The translations under genes were made by a program, and so were the position numbers. A stretch of DNA of 64,000 bases, from positions 1 through 64,000 of the forward strand of contig PNKH01000027.1 of NCBI GenBank assembly GCA_013822345.1. Direction: 5' to 3'. Below, piece by piece: positions 25,390 to 34,331 of this stretch. Origin of the DNA: Isosphaera sp. (lineage in GTDB: Bacteria > Planctomycetota > Planctomycetia > Gemmatales > Gemmataceae). Under the pieces are notes generated by a model. The model saw nothing but the letters and a program-made list of their open reading frames with translations. It made no database searches and was not told where the DNA came from. Every line of letters begins with the position of its first letter. Positions within the stretch are counted from its first letter, which is position 1.

Positions 25390-27147
25390 ATGTCGCTCTC
25401 GTCCCGCCTGTTCTCGCCCGCCAAGCGCCTGCTGACGTCCGTCTTCGGCCGGCCCCGGCCGCCGCGCCGCCGGCCGCGGATCCGCCCCCTGTCGGTCGAG
25501 CCGCTGGAGGACCGGCTGGCCCCGGCGGTGGCCACCCTGGTCCGGGACATCAACACCGACGGGGCCGACTCGAACCCGACGAACCTGGTGGCGCTGGGTG
25601 ACCGGGTGGTGTTCACCGCCACGACCCCGGAGGCCGGGACCGAACTGTACGCGTCCGACGGCACCGCCGACGGGACGATCCTGCTCGCCGACCTCAACCC
25701 CGGGGCCGGCAGTTCGTCCCCGGGCTCCCTGACGGTGGTCGGGGACCGGGTGTTCTTCGCCGCCGACGGCGGCCCGGGCGTGGGCCGGGAGTTGTACGTG
25801 TCGGACGGCGCCCCGGCCGGGACCGCCCTGGTCGCCGACCTCAACCCCGGGGCCACCGGCTCGGCCCCCGCGAACCTGACGGCGGTCGGGGGCCGGGTGT
25901 TCTTCACCGCCACGACTCCGGAGGCCGGGACCGAGCTGTACGTGTCGGACGGCACCCCGGCCGGGACCGTCCTCGTCGCCGACCTCAACCCCGGGGCCGC
26001 CGGCTCGAACCCTCTCGACCTGACGTTGGCCGGGGGCCGGGTGTTCTTCACCGCCGACGGCGGGCCGGGGGTTGGGCGGGAGCTGTACGTGTCCGACGGC
26101 ACCCCCGGGGGCACCGCCCTCGTCCTCGACATCAGCCCCGGGGCCGCCGGCTCGTTCCCGGGCTCCCTGACGGCGGTGGGGGACCGGGTGTTCTTCACCG
26201 CCGTCGACCCGGGGACCGGGAGGGAGGTGTGGGTGACGGACGGCACCCCGGAAGGGACCACCCTGGTCCAGGACCTCAACCCGGGCTCCGCGGGCACGCC
26301 CCTAACCAACCTCACGGCCGCGGGCGGCCGGCTGTTCTTCACCGCCGACCTCGCGGGGGTGGGGAACGAGTTGTTCGCCACCGACGGCACCCCGGAGGGG
26401 ACCGTCCTGATCGACCTCACCCCCGGCTCGAACGGCTCGAGCCCCACGAGCCTCGAAGCGGTGGGTGACCGGGTGTTCTTCGCCGCCAGCAACTTACTCA
26501 CCGGCGGGACCGGAATCGAGCTGTACGTGTCCGACGGCACTCCCGGGGGGACGGCACTCGTCCGGGACATCAACCCTGGTTTCTCCAGCTCGTCACCCGG
26601 CGGCCTGACGGCGGTGGGGGACCGGGTGTTCTTCCTCGCCAGCGGTCCGGGGACCGGGCGGGAGCTGTACGTGTCCGACGGCACCCCGGAGGGGACCGGC
26701 CTCCTACGGGACATCGCCCCCGGCATCATCGATTCGAGCCTGACGAGTCTGACGGTAGTCGGCAACCGGCTGTTCTTCGTGGCCTCCGCCAGCGGCCTAG
26801 TGTCCGGGCGGGAGCTGTACGTGTCCGATGGCACCCCGGAGGGGACCGTCCTCGTACGCGACATCAACCCCGGTGCCGTGGGCTCGGAGCCCATGAACCT
26901 GAGGGCGGTGAGGGACCGGGTGTTCTTCTCCGCTAACGCCCCGGGGACGGGGCGGGAGCTGTACGTGTCCGACGGCACCCCGGAGGGGACCGGCCTCGTC
27001 CGCGACATCAACAACACGGGCACCCGCGCTTCGAATCCCGGCGGCCTGGTGGCGTTGGGGACCGGGTGGTGTTCACCGCCACCACCCCGGAGGCCGGGGC
27101 CGAGCTGTACGTGTCCGACGGCACCGCCGACGGGACGGTCCTCCTGA
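25390..27147 (+). CDS. ELWxxDGT-repeat protein, N-terminal part of a frameshifted gene
   Basis: 585 residues from ATG 25390. A basic start and the planctomycete motif SVEPLEDRLAPA are followed by ten repeats of about 48 residues built on ELYVSDGTPEGT..VRDINPG and DRVFFTA. The reading ends out of frame: after GGLVALG the sequence loses one base compared with the first repeat (GCGTTGGGG-ACCGGG against GCGCTGGGTGACCGGG, near 27055-27061), and the true continuation is in the next frame from about 27066. About 28 C-terminal residues are therefore out-of-frame. The family forms beta-propeller-like extracellular proteins of unknown function. Confidence 0.82.
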   Translation: MSLSSRLFSPAKRLLTSVFGRPRPPRRRPRIRPLSVEPLEDRLAPAVATLVRDINTDGADSNPTNLVALGDRVVFTATTPEAGTELYASDGTADGTILLADLNPGAGSSSPGSLTVVGDRVFFAADGGPGVGRELYVSDGAPAGTALVADLNPGATGSAPANLTAVGGRVFFTATTPEAGTELYVSDGTPAGTVLVADLNPGAAGSNPLDLTLAGGRVFFTADGGPGVGRELYVSDGTPGGTALVLDISPGAAGSFPGSLTAVGDRVFFTAVDPGTGREVWVTDGTPEGTTLVQDLNPGSAGTPLTNLTAAGGRLFFTADLAGVGNELFATDGTPEGTVLIDLTPGSNGSSPTSLEAVGDRVFFAASNLLTGGTGIELYVSDGTPGGTALVRDINPGFSSSSPGGLTAVGDRVFFLASGPGTGRELYVSDGTPEGTGLLRDIAPGIIDSSLTSLTVVGNRLFFVASASGLVSGRELYVSDGTPEGTVLVRDINPGAVGSEPMNLRAVRDRVFFSANAPGTGRELYVSDGTPEGTGLVRDINNTGTRASNPGGLVALGTGWCSPPPPRRPGPSCTCPTAPPTGRSS

Positions 27148-29129
27148 GGGACATCAACCCCGGACCCGGCACCTCGTCCCCCGCCGGACTGACGGTGGGC
27201 GGGGGGCGGGTGTTCTTCGTCGCCTCGAGTCCGAGTACAGGGCAGGAACTGTACGCGACCGACGGCACTCCGGACGGGACGGTCCTCCTGAGGGACATCA
27301 ACCCCGGCACCGGCGGCTCGGGCCCCACCGGCATGACGGTGGTGGGTGGCCGGGTGTTCTTCATCGCCACCGCCCCCGGGACGGGGCGGGAGTTGTACGT
27401 GACCGATGGCACCCCGGAGGGGACCGGCCTCGTCCGCGACATCATCCCCGGCCCCGTCGACTCGGTCCTGCAGGGCCTGACGGCGGTCGGGGGCCGGTTG
27501 GTGTTCACCGTCCTCAACGGCCCGGCCGGGAGCGAACTGTTCGCGACCGACGGCACGCCCGGGGGGACCGTCCTCCTCGCCGACCTCAACCCCGGGGCCG
27601 CCGGCTCGTCCCCGTCGGTCCTGCGGGTCGTCGGGGACCGGGCGTTCTTCGTCGCCACCGCCGCCGCGACCGGGCGGGAGCTGTACGTGACCGACGGCAC
27701 CCCGGCCGGGACCGTCCTCCTCGCCGACCTCAACCCCGGGGCCACCGGCTCGGGCATCGCGAACCTGACGGTGGCGGGGGACCGGGTGTTCTTCGCCGCC
27801 GACGGCGGGGCGGGAGTAGGCGTGGAACTGTACGCGACCGACGGCACGCCCGGGGGGACGGTCCTCCTCCAGGACATCAACCCCGGCACCGCCAACTCCG
27901 TCCCGTCGGTCCTGGCGGCGGCGGGGGACCGGTTGTTCTTCACCGCCACGACCCCGGCGACCGGGCGGGAACTGTACGTGTCCGACGGCACCCCGGCCGG
28001 GACCGTCCTCGTCCGCGACCTCAACCCGGGCCTGATCAGCACTACGCCCACCAACCCGAGGGTCGTCGGGGACCGGGTGTTCTTCACCACGATCACCCCG
28101 GGGACGGGCGCCGAGCTGTTCGTGACCGACGGCACCCCCGACGGCACCGTCCTCGTCCGGGACATCATCCCCGGCAGCGTCAGCTCGGTCCCGCAGGCGG
28201 TGGCGGTCCTGGGCGACCGGCTGATCTTCACCGCCGTCGGGTCGGGGACGGGGCGGGAGCTGTACGCGACCGACGGCACCCCGGACGGGACCGTCCTGCT
28301 CGCCGACCTCGCCCCCGGCGCCGACAGCACCATAATTGTTATCGACACCAGCACCACCCCGACAGTGGTGGGGGACCGGCTGTTCTTCCGCGCCACGACC
28401 CCGGGGACGGGGGCAGAGTTGTACGTGACCGACGGCACCCCCGAGGGGACCGCCCTGGTCCGGGACATCTTCCCCGGCGCCGCCGGCTCGAACCCGATGC
28501 TCCTGACGGTCGCGGGGGACCGGTTGTTCTTCACCGCCGACGACGGGCTGACCGGGCGGGAGCTGTACGTGGTCGCCCCGGGGCGGACGGGGGGCGGGGT
28601 GACGGGGGTGAAGGTCGCCGTGGGCGACCGGGGGCTGCCGCCGTCCCGGGTGACGAGCCTGACCGTCGTCTTCGACGGCCTCGTGACCGTCCCCCCGGAC
28701 GGGCTCGAGGTGGCCCGGGCGGACGGCACCCCGGTCCCGGTGGCGGTCGACGTGGTCGCCCGCGGCCGGCAGACGGTGGCCGTCGTCACCTTCGTCGGGC
28801 CGGACGTGGTCGGCGGGTCGCTGCCGGACGGGGACTACGTCCTCACCGTCCGCGGGGACCGGATCCGGGGCGCGGGCGACCGGCCGGTCGACGGGGACGG
28901 GGACGGGCTTCCGGGCGGGGACCGGGTGGAGCGGTTCTCCCGCCTGTTCGGGGACGCGGACGGGGACCGGGACGTGGACGCCGCGGACGACGCCCTGTTC
29001 CAGACCACCCTCGGCCGGTCGGCGGGGGACCCGGACTTCCTGTCGCTGTTCGACTTCGACGGGAACGGCACGGTCGACCCCGCGGACGAGGCGGAGTTCG
29101 TCGCCCGGCTGGGGGGCGCGCTCCCCTGA
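27066..29129 (+). CDS. ELWxxDGT-repeat and dockerin-like C-terminal part of the same gene
   Basis: 687 codons continuing the repeat array after the one-base loss; GTG 27066 is only a formal start and has no ribosome site. It holds ten more full repeats and a degenerate last one, then a beta-rich segment (LTVVFDGLVTVPPDG) and two EF-hand/dockerin-like calcium loops (DADGDRDVDAADDALF, DFDGNGTVDPADEAEF). Restored, the gene would give one surface protein of about 1,246 residues with 20 full repeats. Either a genuine recent inactivation or a sequencing error in a G-run. Confidence 0.8.
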   Translation: MVFTATTPEAGAELYVSDGTADGTVLLRDINPGPGTSSPAGLTVGGGRVFFVASSPSTGQELYATDGTPDGTVLLRDINPGTGGSGPTGMTVVGGRVFFIATAPGTGRELYVTDGTPEGTGLVRDIIPGPVDSVLQGLTAVGGRLVFTVLNGPAGSELFATDGTPGGTVLLADLNPGAAGSSPSVLRVVGDRAFFVATAAATGRELYVTDGTPAGTVLLADLNPGATGSGIANLTVAGDRVFFAADGGAGVGVELYATDGTPGGTVLLQDINPGTANSVPSVLAAAGDRLFFTATTPATGRELYVSDGTPAGTVLVRDLNPGLISTTPTNPRVVGDRVFFTTITPGTGAELFVTDGTPDGTVLVRDIIPGSVSSVPQAVAVLGDRLIFTAVGSGTGRELYATDGTPDGTVLLADLAPGADSTIIVIDTSTTPTVVGDRLFFRATTPGTGAELYVTDGTPEGTALVRDIFPGAAGSNPMLLTVAGDRLFFTADDGLTGRELYVVAPGRTGGGVTGVKVAVGDRGLPPSRVTSLTVVFDGLVTVPPDGLEVARADGTPVPVAVDVVARGRQTVAVVTFVGPDVVGGSLPDGDYVLTVRGDRIRGAGDRPVDGDGDGLPGGDRVERFSRLFGDADGDRDVDAADDALFQTTLGRSAGDPDFLSLFDFDGNGTVDPADEAEFVARLGGALP

Positions 29130-29152
29130 CCGGCCCGCGGTAGGGCACCCCG

Positions 29153-29719
29153 ATGGTCACCTCGCCCGCCACGCCCGTCTCCCGGCTCGGCCGGCTCGGG
29201 GCCGGCTCCGCCGACGGGTGGGACCGGATGGTCGGCCTGTACGACCCGCCGATCCGGGCCTGGCTCCGGTCCCGCGGCCTCCAGCCGGCCGACATCGACG
29301 ACCTCGCCGGCGGCCCCCGCGGCCGCCGTCCGCCGGGTGCCGGGGTTCCGCCACGACGGCCGGCCGGGGGCGTTCCGCACCCGGCTCCGGGCGATCGTCA
29401 CCTACGCCGTCCGGGACCACCTCCGGCGGCGGGCGGCCGGGGATGACCGCCTGCTCGCGGAACTGGAAGACCTCGGCAGCGAGTTGAACGCCCGGTGGGA
29501 CGCCGAGCACGACCGGCACGTCCTCCGCGGGCTGATGCACCTGGCCCGCCCCGAGTTCACCAAGCCCACCCGGCGGGCGTTCCTCACGACCCCCGTCGAC
29601 GGCCGGCGGCCGAGGTCGCGGCCGAACTCGGCCTGACCCCGAACGCCGTCCACGTCGCCCGGTCGCGGGTGCTGGCCCGCCTCCGGGCCGAGGCCGCGGG
29701 GGTGTTGGACAACCTCTGA
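29153..29719 (+). pseudogene. ECF sigma factor broken by two frameshifts
   Basis: Three overlapping frames together rebuild an ECF sigma factor of about 188 residues: region 2 start (LYDPPIRAWLRSRGLQPADIDDLA) in the first, VPGFRHDGRPGAFRTRLRAIV and EDLGSELNARWDAEHDRHVL in the second, and region 4 (AAEVAAELGLTPNAVHVARSRVL) in the first again. The shifts lie near 29313-29325 and 29598-29612 and cancel each other in length. It sits upstream of a WD40 kinase, the usual partner of such sigma factors. Sequencing error in GC runs cannot be excluded. Confidence 0.75.
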
Positions 29720-29775
29720 AAGAATCGGCCCGCCCCGGCCATTCCCCACAGGGGGTTCCGGACACGGAGGTCGTG

Positions 29776-30318
29776 ATGCGCGCGGTCCTTCTCGCGGTGG
29801 TGGCGGCGGTCGGGGCCGGGTCGGCGGCCGGGCAGGACCCGGCGCCGGCCCCCGGCCCGGAGGCGTTCTACCCGGACGGCGGTCTCCTCACGACCCGACC
29901 CGCGGCCGAGCCGTCCCGGCTGCAGGCGGACGTGATGGTCGGGTTCCCGTTCACCGCCCGGGTGCAGTGCCGGGTGGCGGGCGGGTGGTGGGCGGAGGGC
30001 GGGGTGGCGGCCGTGGGCACGCTCCCGGGGGTGTTCGCCGGGGCGCGGTGGGACGGCTACCGGTCCGACGGGACCCGGGACAACTTCCTGATCCGGCCCG
30101 GGGTCGACGCGTACTTCTTCCCGTCCCGCGGCCACTTCCGGGACTTCGACCGCGGGACCGGGGCGGTGGCCGTCGACGCCGAGCTCGTCTGGCAGCGGCG
30201 GTGGTCCGACCGGTTCCGCGGGTCGCTCGGGCTGCGGCTCGGGGGCGCGGCCGTGATCTTCGACCGGGCCGTCGTCCCGCTGCCGACCGGCGGGGTGTTC
30301 TTCGGCTTCCAGTACTGA
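29776..30318 (+). CDS. Small exported barrel-like protein
   Basis: 180 residues from ATG 29776, with GGAGG 5 bases upstream. A signal peptide (VLLAVVAAVGAGSAAGQ) is followed by alternating beta strands (LQADVMVGFPFTARVQ, AGGWWAEGGVAAVG, AVAVDAELVWQRRW, GVFFGFQY) ending in an aromatic residue, as in small outer-membrane barrels. No family name can be given. It lies between a broken sigma factor and a WD40 kinase in the same orientation. Confidence 0.65.
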   Translation: MRAVLLAVVAAVGAGSAAGQDPAPAPGPEAFYPDGGLLTTRPAAEPSRLQADVMVGFPFTARVQCRVAGGWWAEGGVAAVGTLPGVFAGARWDGYRSDGTRDNFLIRPGVDAYFFPSRGHFRDFDRGTGAVAVDAELVWQRRWSDRFRGSLGLRLGGAAVIFDRAVVPLPTGGVFFGFQY

Positions 30319-30359
30319 GCCGCCCCCGGGTCGGCCTCCCCGACCCGCCCCCACCCTCC

Positions 30360-30365
30360 TATACC
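30360..30365 (+). promoter_or_regulatory. Possible -10 element of the WD40 kinase gene
   Basis: TATACC, the only AT-rich hexamer between the stop at 30318 and the kinase start at 30385. It would give a leader of about a dozen bases that still includes GGAGG (30374-30378). No convincing -35 box. Confidence 0.3.
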
Positions 30366-30384
30366 CTGCGCACGGAGGCGCGCC

Positions 30385-33300
30385 ATGGACCACCGCGGGA
30401 TCGGTCACCCCCACCCGGACGCGGTCCGGGCGTACGCCGCCGGCCGGCTGGACGGCGACGAGGCCGCGGCGGTCGAGGAGCACCTGCTCGGGTGCGACCT
30501 CTGCGCCCGGGAGCTGGACCACCTCACCGCCGACCCGTTCGCCGCCCTGCTGCGGCTGGCCGGGACCGACGACCCGCCGACCCGCACCCTGCCGGACGGC
30601 CGGGCGGAAGACCGCCCGCCGCCCGACCTGCCGCCGGCCCCGCCCGGGTACGAGTTCGAGCGGGAGCTCGGCCGCGGCGGGATGGGCGTCGTGTTCCTCG
30701 CCCGGCAGACCCGGCTGAAGCGGCCGGTCGCGCTGAAGATGATCCTCCACCCGGGGCTGGCCGGGGCCGCGGCCGTCGCCCGGTTCCGGACCGAGGCCGA
30801 GGCGGTCGCCCGCCTCCAGCACCCCGGGATCGTGCAGATCCACGAGGTCGGCGAGCACGCCGGGCTGCCGTGGTTCTCCCTGGAGTTCTGCCCCGGCGGA
30901 GGGCTGGACCGGGCGCTCGGCGGCAACCCGCTGCCGGCCCGGGCGGCCGCGGCGCTGGTCGAAGCGGTGGCCCGGGCGGTGGCGGCGGCCCACGCCCGGG
31001 GCGTCGTCCACCGGGACCTGAAGCCGGGGAACATCCTGCTCGGGGCGGCCGACGAGCCGAAGGTGGCGGACTTCGGGCTGGCCCGGCTGGCGGATGCGGA
31101 GGACTCGCGGACGCGGACCGGGATCGTGATGGGGACCCCGAGCTACATGGCCCCGGAGCAGGCCGCCGGCGACCCGCGGCGGGTCGGTCCGGCGGCCGAC
31201 GTGTACGCGCTCGGGGCGGTGTTGTACGAGTGCCTGACCGGCCGCCCGCCGTTCCGCGGGGCGAGCACGGCCGACACCCTGGTCCAGGTCCAGACCCGGG
31301 AGCCGGTCGCGGTTCGGGACCTGGCCCCGGGGGTCCCGCGGGACCTGGAGACGGTCGCCCACCGGTGCCTGCAGAAGGACCCGGCCCGGCGGTACCCGTC
31401 GGCCGCCGCCCTGGCCGACGACCTCGGCCGGTTCCTGGCCGGGCGGCCGGTGTCGGCCCGGCCGGTCGGGCGGGCGGAACGGGCGGCCCGGTGGGCCCGG
31501 CGGAACCCGGCGGTAGCCGCCTTGCTCGGGGCGGTGTTCACCCTGCTGGCGGCGGTGGCGGCGGTGGCCACGGTCTCGGCCGTCCGGATCGACGCCGCCC
31601 GGCGGCAGGCGGACGAGAACGCCGCCACGGCGGAGACCCGGAAGGCCGACGCCGACGCGGCGACCCGGCGGGCCGAGGAGGTCGCCGAGCGGCGGCGGGT
31701 CGAGGCGTACCCGAACCGGGTCACCCTGGCCTGGCAGAGCTGGCAGCAGGGCGACCTGCCGCGGATGCGGGAGTTGCTCGCCTCGCTCCGGCCCGGGCCC
31801 GGGCAGTCCGACCTGCGCGGGTTCGAGTGGCACTACCTGTGGCGGCTCGCGCACCACCGGGAGCGGACGTTCACCCCCCCGCACCCGGTCCGCGGCTTGG
31901 CGGTCAGCCGGGACGGGGCGCTGCTGGCCACCGGCGGCCCGAAGCTGCCCGAGGTGTGGCTCTGGGACACCGCCACCGGCCGGGTCCGGACCAAGCTGGA
32001 GACGGGCAGCTCGGCCCTGGCAGTCGCCTTCTCCCCGGACGGCCGGACCGTCGCCGCCAGCACGGCCGGCGGGGCGGTCGTGACCTGGGACACCGCGACC
32101 GGCGCCCGCCGCCACTCCTGGACCGGCCCGGGGAAGGTGGTCGGGTCCCTGGCGTACTCCCCGGACGGGTCGCGGCTGGCCGCCGCGTCCGGGGGGTGGA
32201 CCCTCCGGACCGGGAACCCGATCGAGCGGTTCCTGTACCCCGACCACAAGACCGAGCCGGGGACCATCGTCCTCTGGGACACCGCCACCGGGGAGGAGGC
32301 CGAGCGACTCCCGGGCCACGCCCGAACGACCCTGTGCCTGGCGTTCGCCCCGGACGGGCGGTCGCTGGTCTCCGGCGGCGGGGACGGGACCATGCGGGTC
32401 TGGGACCTGAAGACCCGGGCCGCCCGGGTCACCGTCCGGGACGACGTCGCGGCGGTGTTCGCGGTGGCCGTGTCCCCGGACGGCCGGACCGTGGCCTCGG
32501 CCGGGTGGGACCGGTCGGTCCGGGTCCGCGACCTGGCCACCGGGGCGGTCCGGCGGACGATCGGCGGCCCGGCCGGGGTTGTCCTGGGGCTCGCGTTCAC
32601 CCCGGACGGGCGGGAGCTGGTCGGGGCCGGGTTCGACCGGGTGGTCCGCCGGTGGAACCCGGAGACAGGCCAGGAAACCGGCTCCATCCTCGGCCACACC
32701 CAGGCCGTGACCGGGGTGGCGTTCGGGGGCGGGGGGGCGCTGTACACGGCCGGGTGGGACGGGGATGCCCACGCCTGGCCGGCGGGCCAGCCGCAGGAGT
32801 GCGCCCGGCTCCGCCGGAGCCCGACCGCGACCACCCAGCAGTCGTCGTACCGGCTGACGTTCTCGCCCCGGGCGGACATCCTGGCGGCGTCCGGCGTCGG
32901 CCGGGTAACCTTGTACGACGTCCCGACCCGGCGGGAGACGCGGGAGCTCGCCGTCCCGGGGGACAGCGACCTGAGCCTCGCCTTCCCCGGGGACGGCTCC
33001 GTCTTCGTCGCGGCCGGCGAGAAGGGCGTCGTCCGCCGGTGGCGGACGACGGACTGGTCACCCCTCCCGGACCTGACCGGGCACAAGGACATGATCTGGG
33101 ACCTCGCCGTCTCCCCGGACGGCCGCACCCTGGCCACCGGCGGCGGGCGGTGGAATAAGCCGGGCGAGGTGAAGCTGTGGGACCCCCACGCCGGCCGCGA
33201 GGTCGCGTCGTTCGACCCGGGGAGCAAGATGGTCCGGACGGTCGCGTTCACCCCGGACGGGCGGACGGTGGCGTACGGGATTTCGGACAAGGTGGGCCGG

Positions 33301-33714
33301 TTCGACGCCGGCAGCGGGGCCGCCCGGCCCCTGCTCCCCGGCATGTACCTGGTCGCCATCTCCCCGACCGGGGAAACGGCCGCCCTCGGCCGAGCGTCGA
33401 AGACCGTGGACCAGACCGAGGTCGTCCTCTGGGATCTCGCCACGGACCGCCCCCGGGCGAGCCTCCGGGGGCACACCGCGGAGGTGTACCAGATGGCCTA
33501 CGCCCCGGACGGCCGGACGCTCGCCACCGCCAGCTGGGACGGGACGGTGAAGTTGTGGCACGCCGCGACGGGGGAGGAGCTGCTGACGTTCCGCCGGCAG
33601 TCCGGGGTGGTGTGGTCGGTCGCCTTCGCCCCGGATAACAGTTACCTGGCCATCGGGGCCGGGACCCTCGGACAGGGCGAGGTGACCCTGTGGGACGCCC
33701 GCCCGCACCCGTGA
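30385..33714 (+). CDS. Anti-sigma-type zinc finger/Ser-Thr kinase/WD40 receptor
   Basis: 1109 residues. The N-terminus has a zf-HC2-like motif (EEHLLGCDLCAREL), as in anti-sigma factors, then a Hanks kinase from about 90 (GRGGMGVV, VALKMI, HRDLKPGNIL, DFGLAR, YMAPEQAAG). A transmembrane helix near 376-398 (VAALLGAVFTLLAAVAAVATV) and a coiled segment precede an outer region with 14 WD40-type blade ends (for example VWLWDTATG, MRVWDLKT, VKLWHAATG), enough for two seven-bladed propellers. Such proteins are typical planctomycete partners of ECF sigma factors; here the nearest sigma gene is frameshifted. Confidence 0.92.
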   Translation: MDHRGIGHPHPDAVRAYAAGRLDGDEAAAVEEHLLGCDLCARELDHLTADPFAALLRLAGTDDPPTRTLPDGRAEDRPPPDLPPAPPGYEFERELGRGGMGVVFLARQTRLKRPVALKMILHPGLAGAAAVARFRTEAEAVARLQHPGIVQIHEVGEHAGLPWFSLEFCPGGGLDRALGGNPLPARAAAALVEAVARAVAAAHARGVVHRDLKPGNILLGAADEPKVADFGLARLADAEDSRTRTGIVMGTPSYMAPEQAAGDPRRVGPAADVYALGAVLYECLTGRPPFRGASTADTLVQVQTREPVAVRDLAPGVPRDLETVAHRCLQKDPARRYPSAAALADDLGRFLAGRPVSARPVGRAERAARWARRNPAVAALLGAVFTLLAAVAAVATVSAVRIDAARRQADENAATAETRKADADAATRRAEEVAERRRVEAYPNRVTLAWQSWQQGDLPRMRELLASLRPGPGQSDLRGFEWHYLWRLAHHRERTFTPPHPVRGLAVSRDGALLATGGPKLPEVWLWDTATGRVRTKLETGSSALAVAFSPDGRTVAASTAGGAVVTWDTATGARRHSWTGPGKVVGSLAYSPDGSRLAAASGGWTLRTGNPIERFLYPDHKTEPGTIVLWDTATGEEAERLPGHARTTLCLAFAPDGRSLVSGGGDGTMRVWDLKTRAARVTVRDDVAAVFAVAVSPDGRTVASAGWDRSVRVRDLATGAVRRTIGGPAGVVLGLAFTPDGRELVGAGFDRVVRRWNPETGQETGSILGHTQAVTGVAFGGGGALYTAGWDGDAHAWPAGQPQECARLRRSPTATTQQSSYRLTFSPRADILAASGVGRVTLYDVPTRRETRELAVPGDSDLSLAFPGDGSVFVAAGEKGVVRRWRTTDWSPLPDLTGHKDMIWDLAVSPDGRTLATGGGRWNKPGEVKLWDPHAGREVASFDPGSKMVRTVAFTPDGRTVAYGISDKVGRFDAGSGAARPLLPGMYLVAISPTGETAALGRASKTVDQTEVVLWDLATDRPRASLRGHTAEVYQMAYAPDGRTLATASWDGTVKLWHAATGEELLTFRRQSGVVWSVAFAPDNSYLAIGAGTLGQGEVTLWDARPHP

Positions 33715-33744
33715 ACCGGGCCGCCCGCGGTCACCGGGCGGCGG

Positions 33745-34206
33745 TCACCCCGCGTGGATCGGGGGACAGACGCCGAGGAGCAGGAACGGCAGCACGACGG
33801 CGGCGGCGATCGGGACCATCAGGACGGCCCCGACCTTCTCCGCCACCTCGGACAACCGGTGGGCGGCGGCCGCCGCCACACTCCACTGCAACTCCCGGTC
33901 GGTGACCCGCACCCACTCGTACTCGCCGCCGGCGACCGGGAACGTCCGGCCGCCGGCCACCGCGACCACTGCCCCGTCGGGCCCGCGGCGGAACCCGACC
34001 GCGTCCCACCGCCCGACCTCGGCCGCGGCGACGACCGCGTCCGGGCCGTCCGTCCGGACCAGGAACAGTTCCCCGGCCACCCACACCCGCGAGGTGTCGG
34101 GTCGGCTCCCGGGACGGAACTCGGCCACCCGGGTGCGGGCGCCCGGGGTCGCGCACCCGCTCAGCAGGGTGAGGGCGGCCAGGGCGGTCAGCAGGGCGCG
34201 ACGCAT
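33745..34206 (-). CDS. Small hypothetical lipoprotein
   Basis: 153 residues from ATG 34206; the frame extends upstream only by translating the palindrome at 34241-34273. The signal peptide ends in LLSGC (Cys18). The middle has beta-type strands (VWVAGELFLVRTDG, WVRVTDRELQW) and the C-terminus a hydrophobic helix (VLMVPIAAAVVLPFLLLGV). It is convergent with the WD40 kinase, 30 bp away. No function is proposed. Confidence 0.7.
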   Translation of the reverse strand: MRRALLTALAALTLLSGCATPGARTRVAEFRPGSRPDTSRVWVAGELFLVRTDGPDAVVAAAEVGRWDAVGFRRGPDGAVVAVAGGRTFPVAGGEYEWVRVTDRELQWSVAAAAAHRLSEVAEKVGAVLMVPIAAAVVLPFLLLGVCPPIHAG

Positions 34207-34240
34207 GGGCACTCCGTCGGACGAGATGAACACGTCGGCG

Positions 34241-34273
34241 GTCGTGGGGCAAGTTTCCAACTTGCCCCACGAC
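34241..34273. repeat. 15-bp palindrome abutting the HsdR remnant
   Basis: Arms GTCGTGGGGCAAGTT (34241-34255) and AACTTGCCCCACGAC (34259-34273) with a TCC loop. HsdR-like sequence is readable from just after its right arm and not before it, so the palindrome marks the truncation point of that gene. Confidence 0.75.
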
Positions 34274-34331
34274 ACGCCCGGCCGGGGCCGAGCCGACCGA
34301 CGCCCAGCTCGACGCGGCCGAGGCGGAGAGG

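Noticed and set aside
27040-27080. Programmed ribosomal frameshift in the ELWxxDGT gene
   Set aside because: No classic slippery heptamer or stimulatory structure was seen, and comparison with the first repeat shows a plain one-base loss.
24001-28600. Tandem DNA repeats suggesting a CRISPR or mobile element
   Set aside because: The periodicity follows protein repeat units (beta-helix rungs and 48-residue ELWxxDGT repeats) in frame; no constant repeat with unique spacers.
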